Shown: positions 48,406 through 59,751 of the stretch, in pieces | How positions within the stretch are numbered: the stretch's first letter is position 1 | Layout of the letters: each line of letters begins with the position of its first letter | Origin: Ischnura elegans | Lineage: Eukaryota; Arthropoda; Insecta; Odonata; Coenagrionidae | DNA: 64,000 nt | Assembly (NCBI RefSeq): GCF_921293095.1 | Contig: NC_060253.1 | Span: 97,605,073-97,669,072 of the forward strand | Reading direction: 5' to 3' | Position numbers and translations under genes: made by a program | The notes under the pieces: model-generated | Databases searched by the model: none | Told to the model about the DNA's origin: nothing | The model's input: only the letters and a program-made list of their open reading frames with translations

Positions 48406-48417
48406 GTCATTTCTAGT

Positions 48418-49419
48418 AATGTAACAATAGTTTATCTCGAAGTTAGCCACGAAAGATAGGACATGTAATACTTACAACACGTTCATTCAGCACACTATAG
48501 ATTCCTGCAATCTTTCTGAAAAAAGAAAAAGCTGAGATACTTTGAATTTTGATTGAATATTTTGAAGAAGGAATTATTTGTTTCTGTCGTTGACCTCCGT
48601 AGAAATTCCGAAGTTTTAGAAGTGATTTTTTGAAGGCCTCGTTCAATTACGTTAGTGCAGTACTTATTCACGATTATCATTATTTACGTGTTTCCGTGAA
48701 TTTATCATTGAAGATTGGCCGTATATTATTTATATTCAACGTTTTCAAACCACACTAGGTGTTAGCTACCTCTCGCGTGAAAGAAAGAGCCAAGATACTT
48801 TTTTTGAATGAATCTTTAAGGGAAGAAGATTGATTCTGACGAAAATTCTGATGAAAAAGAAGATGGGTGATGGGATATCGGAGCATGACACTTACACCGA
48901 ACAACAGTGCAGAGATGATGAACTATTGTAAAAGGGAAGTTACCTTGTGCATGTTGGGAAGTATGGAGTTACAATGCGGAATACGCAGAGATAAAGACCA
49001 GATGTCAGAACATAAAAGTATATCGTTGTTATCAAGAGGAGTGGTCTTACTGGCAACAAAATTGGATTCAGAACACGAATAGATTTTTTTCGTACGATAT
49101 TCATTGAATGAATTATAGAGAAAATTGTAAATAGCACTAATACGGGTAGAGAAAGTCACTGAAAATTATTCCCGTAGCAGAGATGCTAAAGAAACAGACA
49201 GGGTATAATTTAAATGCCTGATTGGCATTTTGCTTTTAGCTGGGATAAATAAAACTGAGTAACAGAATTTATTAGATTTGTGGAACCAAAGTGCATTAGG
49301 AGTGGAAATATGGTGTTCTTCCATAGCCACAACATATTTCTCTTTTTCCCTATGCGTCTCCGTTTCGACAACGTCAATGCTAGCCCTTTCATTGCGTAAC
49401 ATTTTCTCAGAGTTGTTTC
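48418..49419. other. AT-rich intergenic sequence
   Basis: No gene or clear repeat was seen. Confidence 0.4.
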
Positions 49420-49633
49420 ACATTGATGGAGAATTTTTTTTCACTGCATTCACTTTGTTTTTCGAAAATATGAAAACAATTTCAATAAAAAAGGGATTTT
49501 TATATTAATTTGACAATTTATTAAACACATTGGCGGAGAATTTTTTTTCACTGCATTCACTTTGTTTTTCGAAAATATGAAAACAATTTCAATAAAAAAG
49601 GGATTTTTATATTAATTTGACAATTTATTAAAC
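49420..49633. repeat. recent 107-bp tandem duplication
   Basis: Two adjacent copies (49420-49526 and 49527-49633) from cacattg to ttattaaa differ by about two bases, so the duplication is recent or under correction. Confidence 0.93.
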
Positions 49634-50226
49634 AATTTGTTAATGGCATCACAGTGATGCCATCCGCAGCCATGTGATAAATGCTCCGGATATCTATGCA
49701 ACCCGTTACACAAACATTAGAAACGACGGACAACATATTTTTACATAGCAACTAAGAAGCTTGAAATTATTTCTGAAATGATGGCGGAATTGAATTATAA
49801 AATAAGATAAATAATTTTTCAGATGTCATCCACTATCCATGCATCAAATTTTGGGTAAATAAAAGTTCCGAATTTTAATTTTCACATCTAAATTTTTAAA
49901 TTTACTAGTAACTTAGATTTGGATGCAAACATATGAAAGTTATTTTATCTTTTTGCCATTTTCTTTTGCGTTAATGCTGAAAATATTAACTAATAATTTT
50001 GAAATTCTTCGAAAAAAGGGTTCAAACACAGCCCTGGAACATCTGCAAATCATACACCATCAGAGGTATACTGATTCGCCACTTTAGTCGTTTTAAGGAC
50101 GTGAGGAGGATTATTTCTTCTGTTTGTCCTTAGAGTTTCAGTGGTGTGTCTTTTTGAGTAACTCAACAGATATTTGAACAGATTATTAAAATTTTTATGA
50201 TGATTATAATTTTCCATGTATAAACT

Positions 50227-50372
50227 CAGTAGAGTAGCCACGGGAGGGGGGGTTATGGGTAACAACCCCCGTTGAGGTGCCAAAAACGGGTAAAATGGCC
50301 CCCGCACCCTCCAGAAGGGCCCTCAAACCTCCGGCAAAAACCCCCCATTTCAAAATCGTGGCTACGCGACTG
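50227..50372. mobile_element. hAT-type MITE (146 bp)
   Basis: The ends CAGTAGAGTAGCCACGGGAGG and complement of cgtggctacgcgactg are inverted. A perfect 8-base target duplication, tataaact, lies at 50219-50226 and 50373-50380. GC-rich interior with C- and G-runs. Confidence 0.92.
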
Positions 50373-50380
50373 TATAAACT

Positions 50381-51099
50381 GTGCCCACTGAGGAGAAATC
50401 TATTGATTAATTTTCGCTCTACTTTGTTTGCATGTCCCCTGCCTCCAACATCAGGATCCTTCGCCCCAGTGTAAATTATAGCATCTTGCACGAGGCCATT
50501 AGGCTCAGAAAGCATATATATAATGTTATGCCGCGTTTGTAACGCCAAAGCATCATGGACTAATGAAGCAGAGTTCTTTAAACGTGTAATGAATTTCTTT
50601 CATTCTTTGAGTGAATAATTTCAAAAGGGGTCGAATTTTATGCAAGGGGTCTCTTGGTATCGGATCATCTACTCCAGGGTTCCTGCCAAACTGCATGCAA
50701 CGGAAAATTAGTTGAAATCGGTCTCGGGAAAAAGTGCTGTGAAGGAGGGAAAAATCGAAGATATTTTCCTACCTTTTCCAATAATCTGGAATGGATGGCC
50801 ATCTTACAATACTTCATACAATCATACATTAGGTATATCGAACCAAAAATATCTTCCATGCCCCACGAGTAAGATTCCTACGCTCGGTTATCCTTGAAGA
50901 ACTGCATGTTGAGAGGCATTGGCAATATGGACCACAGCCTTTCAGACGACAATATTTCCTCCAGATCCACATACTTGCATCCTCAACGTAAACCTCAGTT
51001 AACACCTATAAAATATACTACAATAAAATACATAACACTTACAAAATGCAGAAGACTGATGAGGTTGCTCTTTTGCACTCAGAAAGAGATGTAAGCGTC
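50381..51099. other. AT-rich intergenic sequence
   Basis: Short frames only. No recognisable element. Confidence 0.4.
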
Positions 51100-51640
51100 A
51101 AAGTTTAGAACCGACTTTAAAGAGATTAAATTTGCAATAAAGATTAAATTTGCTAACGTCTGACGTGATGCGGTGAAGTGCGAATTGACTTTCCACTTGC
51201 GCGATCCAAAGACTTGGATTATCCGACCAAAAGGGCGGAAGGCGAACGACCACGCGATCTACATGAGCGAAGCTTTGTTCTGGAAACGGTTGTTGCTGCT
51301 GTATATGAAGTTGCAACTGCTGTTGGAGGGCTTCGCACTGTTGCTGCAGGAGTAGATTTTTCGTGCGGATATCTTCTTCGTCAGCCATCGTGCGCTTCGT
51401 CGGGGTCACCACTTTGCGGAGGTAAGGTAAGATTTCTCGAGGAATGACACGCGTAGCTCGGTTGAGGAAACACACTGAACTTTATTCTCACAATTTTGGG
51501 GTGTATATACAAGTTCGCGCCGACCTTGCGGTGTCTCGAATGTTCTATGCAATGCATTCCGCGTCAACTAGCGCCAATACGTCGAGTCGCCCGGTCAAGG
51601 GCGCCACAAACTGATAAAATATTCCTTGCACCATATTCTA
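51100..51640 (-). mobile_element. Ty3/Gypsy LTR-retrotransposon fossil (5' part only)
   Basis: On the minus strand there is LTR-like sequence (begins tgtggcgcccttgac, contains aataaagttc), then a primer-binding-site-like tggtgaccccgacg, then the start of a gag gene. The gag segment has a Gln-rich coiled region and a capsid-start motif (LPPFWSDNPSLWIAQVE) typical of Ty3/Gypsy gag in insects. No pol, env or second LTR is seen here. The copy is broken and incomplete. Age cannot be set without a second LTR. Confidence 0.8.
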
Positions 51641-52706
51641 AAGTAGGTTGTAATTAATAAGGCGTAATATTATTCCCTCTCTCTCCCATCGTGCTTCAGA
51701 AATTAACTCTCTTTCTTGGAGAATAGGGGCAGGGAGAAGTTCATCATCTTCCTGTATATGCTGAGGGAGAGATACGCCTCACGTCAAACACTTGTTATGC
51801 AGCGCGTAACATCCTATTATTATTTTTCCAGTTAATTATTAATTATTCCAGTTATTATCAATTAATCCAGTAATAATCCGGGCATCTAAAAATTAACTAA
51901 TTATGCTAGCAATCTGGGTATTTATTTGATGATATCCCCTTCTATTTACATATAAGTGTTCGTATGTTGAAGGAGCCCTTAAAGAAACACGAGTTCCATC
52001 AACAAAGCCAACTACTCCAGGGAACCTAGTTTCTCTGTAATTCCTGTAAAACAAGTATGGTACACAATGTATCATGGTGTTATATCATTTTCAAATCAAG
52101 ACAGCGGAATGCTACCATAATTTAAAAGTATTAATTGTTCTTGTTTAATTTTATGGGACTACAGTACTCTACTGCATATAAGTGACATCAACATGCTCTA
52201 ACAGCAGTATCTATCTCCTTACACGTCGAAAATATGTTTCTCATATGACTTTACACTGGAATATTGGCCCTAGTAAATTTATTAATTAAATTATTTCTAT
52301 AAGATCAAGAAACTAACTTTCGAATTATCTCCCTTCTTTCCTCTGCTCTCACAGGGAAAGGTAACCAAGTGGCATCCATGTAAGGGGAGTCAAGAGCTTC
52401 AGTCACCTCACCCAGAAAGCGACTCACTCAACTATGGCTCAACCCTATATTACTGTCACTCCCAGCTGACTTTTGATATGATCCTTGGCCATAAAAAAGG
52501 AGAGCCTAGAGTTCCTACCGAATTAAAGAAAATTGATGTGCGTAAATTAACTAACATAGTTTAATCATAAATTAAAAAAGAAGTTCAGTCAATTGTGGAA
52601 AATATACTACCTTTAATTCAATTTAACCCACAGATGATTCCTTAGTTGTAGCAGGTAGATGAGGTCGATACTCATTTATTAAATTTACACTCAATTGCTT
52701 TGATAA

Positions 52707-55268
52707 CACAGGCCAACAAAAAAAAACTTTTTTTTTGGTGCCGGGAGTTTTTGAGCTGATATTAACCAAATTAGTGGTGCTGAATCCAAATATGATATCC
52801 GTTTCTATGTAACAGCTCTACTTTTTTAGATACGGCGCATTTTATGATTATATTCTTTCAAATTTTTTATATATTTCAGAAAATATTTTTCAAATTTAAG
52901 TCCATCTATAAATAAACTAATTCATAATCACTCTGCAGTATTTACTTTGAAAATCACCTTTATACCTTTGAGAAAGGGGTTGGGGAGGATTTGGCGTGTT
53001 TGAAGAAGGAGGATACAGGCGCACAGAGCTGAGGCAGTGGGAAAAGATACAAATGAGGGATGTGGGTAACCCACGGTGGAAAAGGACCTTAGTCATAACT
53101 GTAGAATAACGACACGTGGGAAGAATCACAGATAAGTGGAGAAGAGTAAAAAAGGGGGGATAGGGTAAAGAGAGAGTGTCTTTGAAAATAGAGAGGCGGG
53201 AGTAAGTAAGCAGTAAGGGGATTTCCGGAAACAAATGGTCAAATTCTCAAAGTTTTTGTAAAGCAGCCTCTAAAAATGAGCTCAATTCGAAGAATCTGTG
53301 TTAATCATTGTGATGTGCTTTGTTACATTTGTGGGGAATATACTTTAAAAGAAAATAGGAAAAACATTACAGGCTTTGTGAAACGTACATGCCTAGGATA
53401 TTTTGGTGTTCAGCTTGGTAACCAAGGTAAAAAGTAGGCACCGCATGTTGTGTGTAAAACATGTACAGAACATCAGCGGTATTGAACTACAGGAAAAAGG
53501 AAAAGTTTAAAGTTTGGTGTGACAATGGTTTGGAGAGAACCTACAAACCATATTGACGACTGTTATTTTTGCATGGTAAATGTTTCGGGAATTAATCAAA
53601 ACAACCACACAAATGGAAATATCCAGATTTGCCTTCAGCTAGACACCCGGTACCCCATTCAGAAGAAATCCCAATCCTAATATTTCAGACATTACGAGAT
53701 GTATGTGAGGATAAAAATGAGCCTGATTCTATTGACGATAGTGACAGAGACTACGAGGCACTATCAACAAATCCTCAACATCAATCAAGATGAACTAAGC
53801 GAACTTGTTAGAGAATTGAACTTACCGAAGGAAGCATCTGAACTACTAGCTTCTAGGATGCATGAAAAGAATTTAATGGAACAAGGTACAAAAAATTAAT
53901 TTTTATCCCACAATTGAAAAGGATCTGCTACCCCTCTTTACTCAAGAAGACAATCTTACATTTTGTTTAGACGTTAGAGGTCTTCTGAAAGGAATGGGAC
54001 TACCGCAATATGAAGCCAGTGATTGGCGTTTGTTCATTGATAGCTCCAAGCGTAGTTTAAAATGTGTTCTTCACAATGTTAACAAGTTTGGCTCAATACC
54101 AATCGCTCATTCAACTGAAATGAAAGAAGAATATGATACAATAGTATTGGCCTTACAAAAGATAAAATACTAGGGACATCGCTAGGTGATTTGTGTAGAT
54201 TTAAAATTGGTGAACTTTCTTCTTGGGCAGCAATTTAGCAACACAAAATATCCTTGTTTCTGGTGCCTCTGTGCTAGCAGGGACAGACAAACCACTGGAT
54301 TAAGAAGGAGTGGTCAAAAGGAGAAAACTTAATTATTGGGTAAAAACATTATTGCTGAGTCTTTGGTGAACGGGAGAAAATCACCTTACCGCCCCTTCAT
54401 GTTAAAGTAGGCTTAATGAAGCAATTTGTAAATGTTCTTGACAAGGATGGACCATGCTTCGGCTACATAAGAATAAAAATGCCGCAGATAAGTATTGAAA
54501 AACTTAAAGCAGGTAGTTTTGATGGGCTACAAATCAGACACAGATGGGCCACAAAACTGCTTTTGTCAAGCCATTGAATGAGATTGAAAAAAACAGTTGG
54601 CTTTCATTTGTTGACGTAATAAATTTTTTTCTGGGAAATCATAAGCGAGAGAAATTATCTTGAGCTGGTAAACAATATGCTCACTAACTTTAAACCACTT
54701 GGATGTAATATTAGCATAAAAGTTCACTATACACAGTCACTTAGACTGTTTTCCTGAAAATTTAGGCGACACAAGTGAAAAACAAGGCGAATGATTTCAC
54801 CAGGAAATCAAAACAATGTAAGATCGCTACCAAGGAAGATGGGATAAACATGCGATGGCAGATTACTGCTGGTGCTTAAAACGAGACTGTTTTAACAAAG
54901 TGCACGCAAGAAAATCGCGCAAAAGGAGCTTCCGTAGTGTTGAGTGACGTTTTTACGTCTTTTTTTTCTTTAAATTGTTTTATTTCAGTGAAAAATGTTA
55001 CTATTTGTATTCAATTGTATTGTAAAACTATTGTAATTGTAGGTGATTTAACATTCCTATAAACAAATCAAGTCCTTATATTTTGTGGGTTTTATCATTT
55101 ATGTAATATCATCATATTGAACATTTTTTTTACGTAAGTAACAACATATCTGTATCTTGAAAACTAGAGCTGATAGGAAAAAACTAATATCATATTTGGA
55201 TTCAGCACCCCAATTATACTTGGAATCAGCTTTAAAAGCTCCGGCACCAAAACCACTGTTGACCTGTG
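52707..55268 (+). mobile_element. 2.56-kb DNA transposon nested in the Harbinger remnant
   Basis: The ends cacaggccaac (left) and gttgacctgtg (right) start inverted repeats of about 120 bp that share ggtgccgg, gctgat and ggtgctgaatccaaatatga. Three-base taa flanks both ends (52704-52706, 55269-55271). Taking out the element and one taa leaves the Harbinger frame reading ELYRLSKQL without a break, which fixes the borders. It carries the decayed gene at 53276-54947. Superfamily is not assigned. Confidence 0.85.
53276..54947 (+). pseudogene. protein gene of the nested transposon, decayed
   Basis: From an ATG at 53276 the segments read CYICGEYTLKENRKNI (zinc-ribbon-like start), then ISDI, ELVRELNLPKEASELLASRM, LPQYEASDWRLFIDSSKRS near 54010-54060, GERFHQD-like sequence near 54790, and a Lys/Arg-rich end SRKRSFRSVE before TGA. 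This is the signature of a protein family found in many copies in arthropod genomes with similar long-inverted-repeat elements. The frame is broken many times. The Asp-rich DWRLFIDSSK core could be catalytic, but its function has not been shown to my knowledge. Confidence 0.75.
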
Positions 55269-55430
55269 TAATCTATATAGCTCCTTAAAAGCTTCATCAT
55301 GCATCTCAAAAGTTACAAATGTGTGCCTTAAATTCATCAATCGCCTTCTAATTTTAAGAATTTCTCCTATTCCCCTTAAATTTCTCCTCCTCCTTGGCCA
55401 AATCCTGGCGATAGAATCATCCATCATTTG

Positions 55431-56459
55431 CTACAGAGTTTCATGAAGGGTGATCATAAATATTTAATTAGCTTTGAATGTATTGTTGGTTACTTGTAGT
55501 CTTATCATAACTTTGCAGTGAAAAGAGTATAAGAAAATTATCAAAATGCATGTCATGTTAAAACACTTATTATTCTAATTTAAATATTCTGTAAAAAAAT
55601 CCAGCGCAAATTTCCAGTATGTCGTTTATCTTGTCATTAATTATAATTGGTCAACCATTAGCACTCTTAAGAACCCTTGTGCACGAGAAAGAAATGCTAG
55701 TGACATTTATAATAATTATTGGGCGTAAAAACCATAAAAAAAGGAAGATTCCCTGATGACAAGGAACGTGTCGGACCTCGAAACTAAGGACAAAATGGAC
55801 ACTCACCCGGCTGAAAACCCGAGAAACTCTTATTAACCCTGCGGTAGTCGCGCCCATTTTCCCAACATGAATGGTCGCGCGAGGTGTCTCTAACACCCAA
55901 AAAGATTTCTTTCAGTTTTTTTAAGTATACATTTTTTCAAAAGTTTACATCTCGACGTACCTTTCGTTTGTTTAGGCATTGGTATATTCTTTATTTTTAA
56001 CTTTTTATTTTTTTTTTAGAAAATATGCTTGAATACCCTGATTTCCAGTAGGCAGTTCGAGTTCCTCCGGAAAATTTGCCATTTTTTTGTTTTAGCCAAA
56101 GAACATAGTTGAAATGTTGAGTTAAATTATGTAGCATATAATTTTATAAACATCTATAACCGTATCTCATCATATTTTCAACATCGACCTCTATTTGCCT
56201 TACGTGAATTCTAATAAATCTAATTACCGATTTTATATCGATTTCCCAAAATTTATTCTTTAGGCAAAATTTACGATGACATTAAGATTGCTTATATTTA
56301 TTGAATGACTCCTTTCACAAGTGATATACAGAATTGGAAAGGTAAACAAATAAATTCTGCAGTCTTCAGCAATAGTTCAATTCCATGCTATTGAAAGGTT
56401 TTATTTAATTGAAAGATTGCATAAAATATATCATGTAAAATATTTGTTTGCTTGTAATC
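55431..56459. other. AT-rich intergenic sequence
   Basis: Mostly featureless. 55750-55840 holds a ctgatga...cgaaac motif pair and ctcacccggctgaaaacccg, described under findings. Confidence 0.45.
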
Positions 56460-57000
56460 ACTACAAATTTTCAGAAAATGTGTGCTACGCGTTAATTTAT
56501 TACAAAGTTCACAGCATATAGTTGTTTTTATACCTTTACCTCTTGGAAAAACAACACATCTTCCAACTTTTTTCCTTGTTTACTCCTCATCCTTTTTACT
56601 GGCTCATTTTGCGCATATTCCTCAATTTTTTTCAAGTCTCTGGAGATCGTTTTCATCGTTGATCTAATTTTAATGTATGGGAAAGTCAAGGATCGAGCTA
56701 TCCAACGAAGAAAACTTCTCTGCAGTTTTCATCGAGAATTAGTTCTCTGCAGTTTTCATTGCGAATTGGAATCCCTAATTATAACAAATGCAGTGACGTT
56801 AGCAGTGTTTGCCAAATGAATCAAAATAGCCATGGACCATCTCCTGATGTTTTTGTTTGTATGATAGGTGCTGACTATTTTGTCTACTGTTCCTACACCT
56901 TCTTTAGTACAGTTGTAAATGGTCAATATTTCCAGTTCTCTTTCATTTTCTATTCGTCTTGGATTCGTTGATTCTGCTTGGATTTGTGTGTGCATTGTTG
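56460..57000 (-). mobile_element. piggyBac transposase fragment
   Basis: The minus strand encodes NCTKEGVGTVDKIVSTY followed by NIRRWSMAILIHLANTANV, matching the NxTKGGVDxxDQ...RRWPMAIFYxMxD region near the last catalytic Asp of piggyBac transposases. Further on, after frame breaks, come RNFFRWIARSLTFPYI and a C-terminal Cys-rich end, TICCELCNKLTRSTHF, typical of the family's zinc-binding tail. N-terminal parts and TTAA-flanked ends were not found. Confidence 0.82.
56716..56768. repeat. 27-bp tandem duplication inside the piggyBac fragment
   Basis: ttctctgcagttttcat plus ten more bases occurs twice in a row. On the coding strand it duplicates nine codons in frame, around ENCRE. Confidence 0.85.
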
Positions 57001-57429
57001 GCGAAAGAATGGCATTCTTTGACTGTTTTGGAACTCAGGAAACCAGAGCTTTTTTCTTCTTAAAGCAGAATATGCTGCTATTTTCTTCTCTTTGCTTACA
57101 TATACTGATTTCCAACGCGCATTCACCAAAGTTCTTTACTGGTCAATTAAAAACTAATTCTAATACCTATCTATTTGATTTAATACATGTCATAATTCAT
57201 TGTTCCTCTCGGGCAGAAGTAAAGCGAGGCACTATGATGACTATCTCCGTGTGCTCTGAAAGATATTTATTGCTCGAACAATCTAAGCTGTCAAGGAGCT
57301 TCTACCGCCAGAATAGATTTCCTTCAACAGTACAACATGATGCACGGCTGACGATTTTACAGCAAGTTACAAACTTTAGTGAGCTATACGCTGGAATCCT
57401 CAATTTCTAGACGAAAACACCGTCGACGA

Positions 57430-58690
57430 GGTAGGGTAAATTGGGGATAGACACCGCATACGGGATAGACTTCGCACGCCTCTTAGTTACGGCGTTTCCC
57501 GACAGATTGCGGGAAAATGACCAACGTAGAGACGGAGTAGATGCCAGAGAATAATTGAGGATGCCCCGTTTGTTTTTCATTATTTTCTCAGATTTTAAAA
57601 AGCAAGTACTGAGATAAGTCTGGTAATTTTCCTTCAAATTTTTTCTCGCCTTGCACTAAATTCGTATCGGACTTTGAACTACTGCTATGAAACGATTTTT
57701 TGAGGTTTGTAGCAACAGTAAGTTCTCTTCTGAATGTTTTCAGTCTAGTTACGCCAAATTCGCTTTGCAGGCCATATAGCCACGAGGTGCTGCGTCTCAT
57801 CCGGGAAAGGGAGAGACGTCGCACTGAACTTTAGTACACATGCCGCATTTCTCTCATACGGGATATACGCCGCACTGAATGAAAAATGATTTCAATTCAA
57901 CTATAACACGCATTTAGCGATGTTATAACTGTTTTAGAGTGCATAGTAAAGCTAAAAATTGTTTTTGTAGCGTGGTATTTAGTTATTTCTATGCATTTTT
58001 TAACATTACTATGAAAAGTTTGTATGTAACAGCAAGTTTTGACTTAAGCAAGGTATAACTTAAATTTATTGCCTTAATTTATTTTTCATTTTTTATTTTG
58101 AAATTCTAAAAAAAAACTCCTAAATCAAGTCTCTGTTAACTGAATTTCTTCGGTTCAACTTATATTTTTCAATAAAAATTGGATAAAAATAGCCCACTTT
58201 GGTTCAATTTCTTGGTTAATGTGTATTTTTATAATATAATAACATACACATAGCTATAGTTTTACAACCTGCATTTCAGTTGCATTGAAATCATAGACAT
58301 CTACTATTAATTACAAAAATACATTATGCTTATCAAAAGTATTTGCACATTTTATTTTCCTCAAAACTTCGATAATCCGACAATTTTTCTTTTCTGATGA
58401 AGCTGCAGAACACAGAAATAAGTTTCAGTCGGCTTTAAAAGCGTGCGGCGTATCACCCTAATGGGTGCTGCGTGTCACTCGCAGTATACGGGATGGAAGC
58501 CGCGAGGTAATGTTTTGCAAAAATAATTCTTACAGCTAAGAGAAGAATGATATAAGTACATATTTTTGCGTACGTCAGAAACAAGACAAGCTACCATATT
58601 TACTTCTTCGTTTAATCGAAAAAGCAAAATCTTTCAAAATATAGTTATTTCACAAAATGTGCGGCATCACTCCCTGAGTAATGAAAGATG
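57430..58690. mobile_element. possible MITE or pogo-like remnant with repeated tacgggat/cgcac motifs
   Basis: The motif pair tacgggat(a/g)..gc..cgcac recurs near 57440-57475, 57795-57880 and 58440-58505, with gtgcggcatcactccc near 58660 in reverse. A first end could be ggtagggtaaattggggata (57430). No frame of note. Borders and class are uncertain. Confidence 0.35.
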
Positions 58691-59611
58691 ATTTGCAATT
58701 TTCCACAAAAATAAATTTAATACGACCACAGTTTCGATGTTACTACATCATTTTCAAAGTAGCTTGTATCGCTTGAATCACACCATGCTTCATCTTGCAA
58801 AGCCCTAATATACATTCGAGTATCCAAGGAACTTCCCAAGTTCAGTTATGGTGTGTATCAAAGCATGCTGGAAATTCAGCAACATCGCCAGCATCCCAGC
58901 TCGAACACTTATTCTAATTATTGAAGCCGTCCGAGTATCATTCTTGTTCCCAGGACTAACGACTAGCCGTCGACCAATCAAGTTTGCAATCAATAAATGT
59001 GTCATTCCTCCTCACATCGACACACTTTTGACCCTTGAGGTCCCAGATTTTGAGAAAAGTTTCCTTTGGAGTTTTCATTCAGCTAAAAGGACGTACTCCG
59101 AGATCCTATTGCGAAAAAACCTTTCGCGATGTATGCTCATCATCATTTTTTCACATTTTGGCCAAATTAAATGCCCGGAACAATAATACTCCTTACATAT
59201 CTGGACAATATTTACGCAGAGCCATGATTTTATAGTTCCTTAAGTTTTACATTCAAGACATATGAAATGATTTAACTCATTTACTGCCGTTTCTCATAAT
59301 GTTGTTAAAGTTTAATTACCGACAATATCTTTCGGTATCAATTTCACCGGTTCTCTCCATACTTCCACATAGAAAAGAATAATATACACTCGCCCTTCCA
59401 CTTCTTTTGTTTCTGTTGACATGGAGACCGACCGCTGCGTCGTGGAGGACCCCTGGTGGGGGTGGGGGAGAGCCCCCCCTAACGCCCGGCAGGAGGCCAA
59501 AGAAAAGGCTGTTCCTCCATCACTTCACATACATGCGAATGCTATGTTATATATTCGCGTGCGCACATATATTCGTGAGAGGACGCTGGAGAGGCTGGAA
59601 AGGCCAAGATA

Positions 59612-59619
59612 TATATAAG
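59612..59619 (+). promoter_or_regulatory. TATA box, candidate pburs promoter
   Basis: tatataag in a GC-richer setting (aggccaagatatatataagg). A start about 28-30 bases downstream (near 59641) fits the geometry of a TATA promoter and gives a leader exon ending at the donor at 59752. Confidence 0.5.
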
Positions 59620-59639
59620 GGTGGGCAGATCCACAGGTC

Positions 59640-59751
59640 AAATAGTCGCACGGATCCACAACGAGCGGCCCGACATCCCGGCTTTCTCTCTCACTCTCCT
59701 TGCTTGTGGGCGCCGTCATCTCCTCCAGACAACAGGGAAGCGGCGAAAAAG
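59640..59751 (+). other. pburs: candidate 5' noncoding exon of pburs
   Basis: The region after the TATA box is GC-rich and ends GCGAAAAAG/gtgtgt, a good donor. The first coding exon of pburs starts after an acceptor only 8 bases before its ATG, so an upstream leader exon must exist; this is the best local candidate. The pairing is inferred, not proved. Confidence 0.45.

Larger units (their letters stand above)
51890..55430 (-). mobile_element. PIF/Harbinger transposon remnant, split by a nested element
   Basis: Minus-strand pieces of a HARBI1-like transposase lie on both sides of an inserted element. The N-terminal part runs 55427-55269 (FEMHDEAFKELYRL). The continuation 52706-52640 reads SKQLSVNLINEYRPHLP, then a helix-turn-helix region at about 52510-52310 (GLSHS, DATWLPFP). 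The catalytic start, about 52050-51895, reads FPGVVGFVDGTRVSLRAPS with the first catalytic Asp, then YVNRRGYHQINTQ. The C-terminal Asp/Glu region is not present. Stops interrupt it, so it is dead. Confidence 0.85.

Noticed and set aside
56919-57410. 163-codon plus-strand frame
   Set aside because: It overlaps the minus-strand piggyBac transposase remnant and is its shadow in part; no domain of its own.
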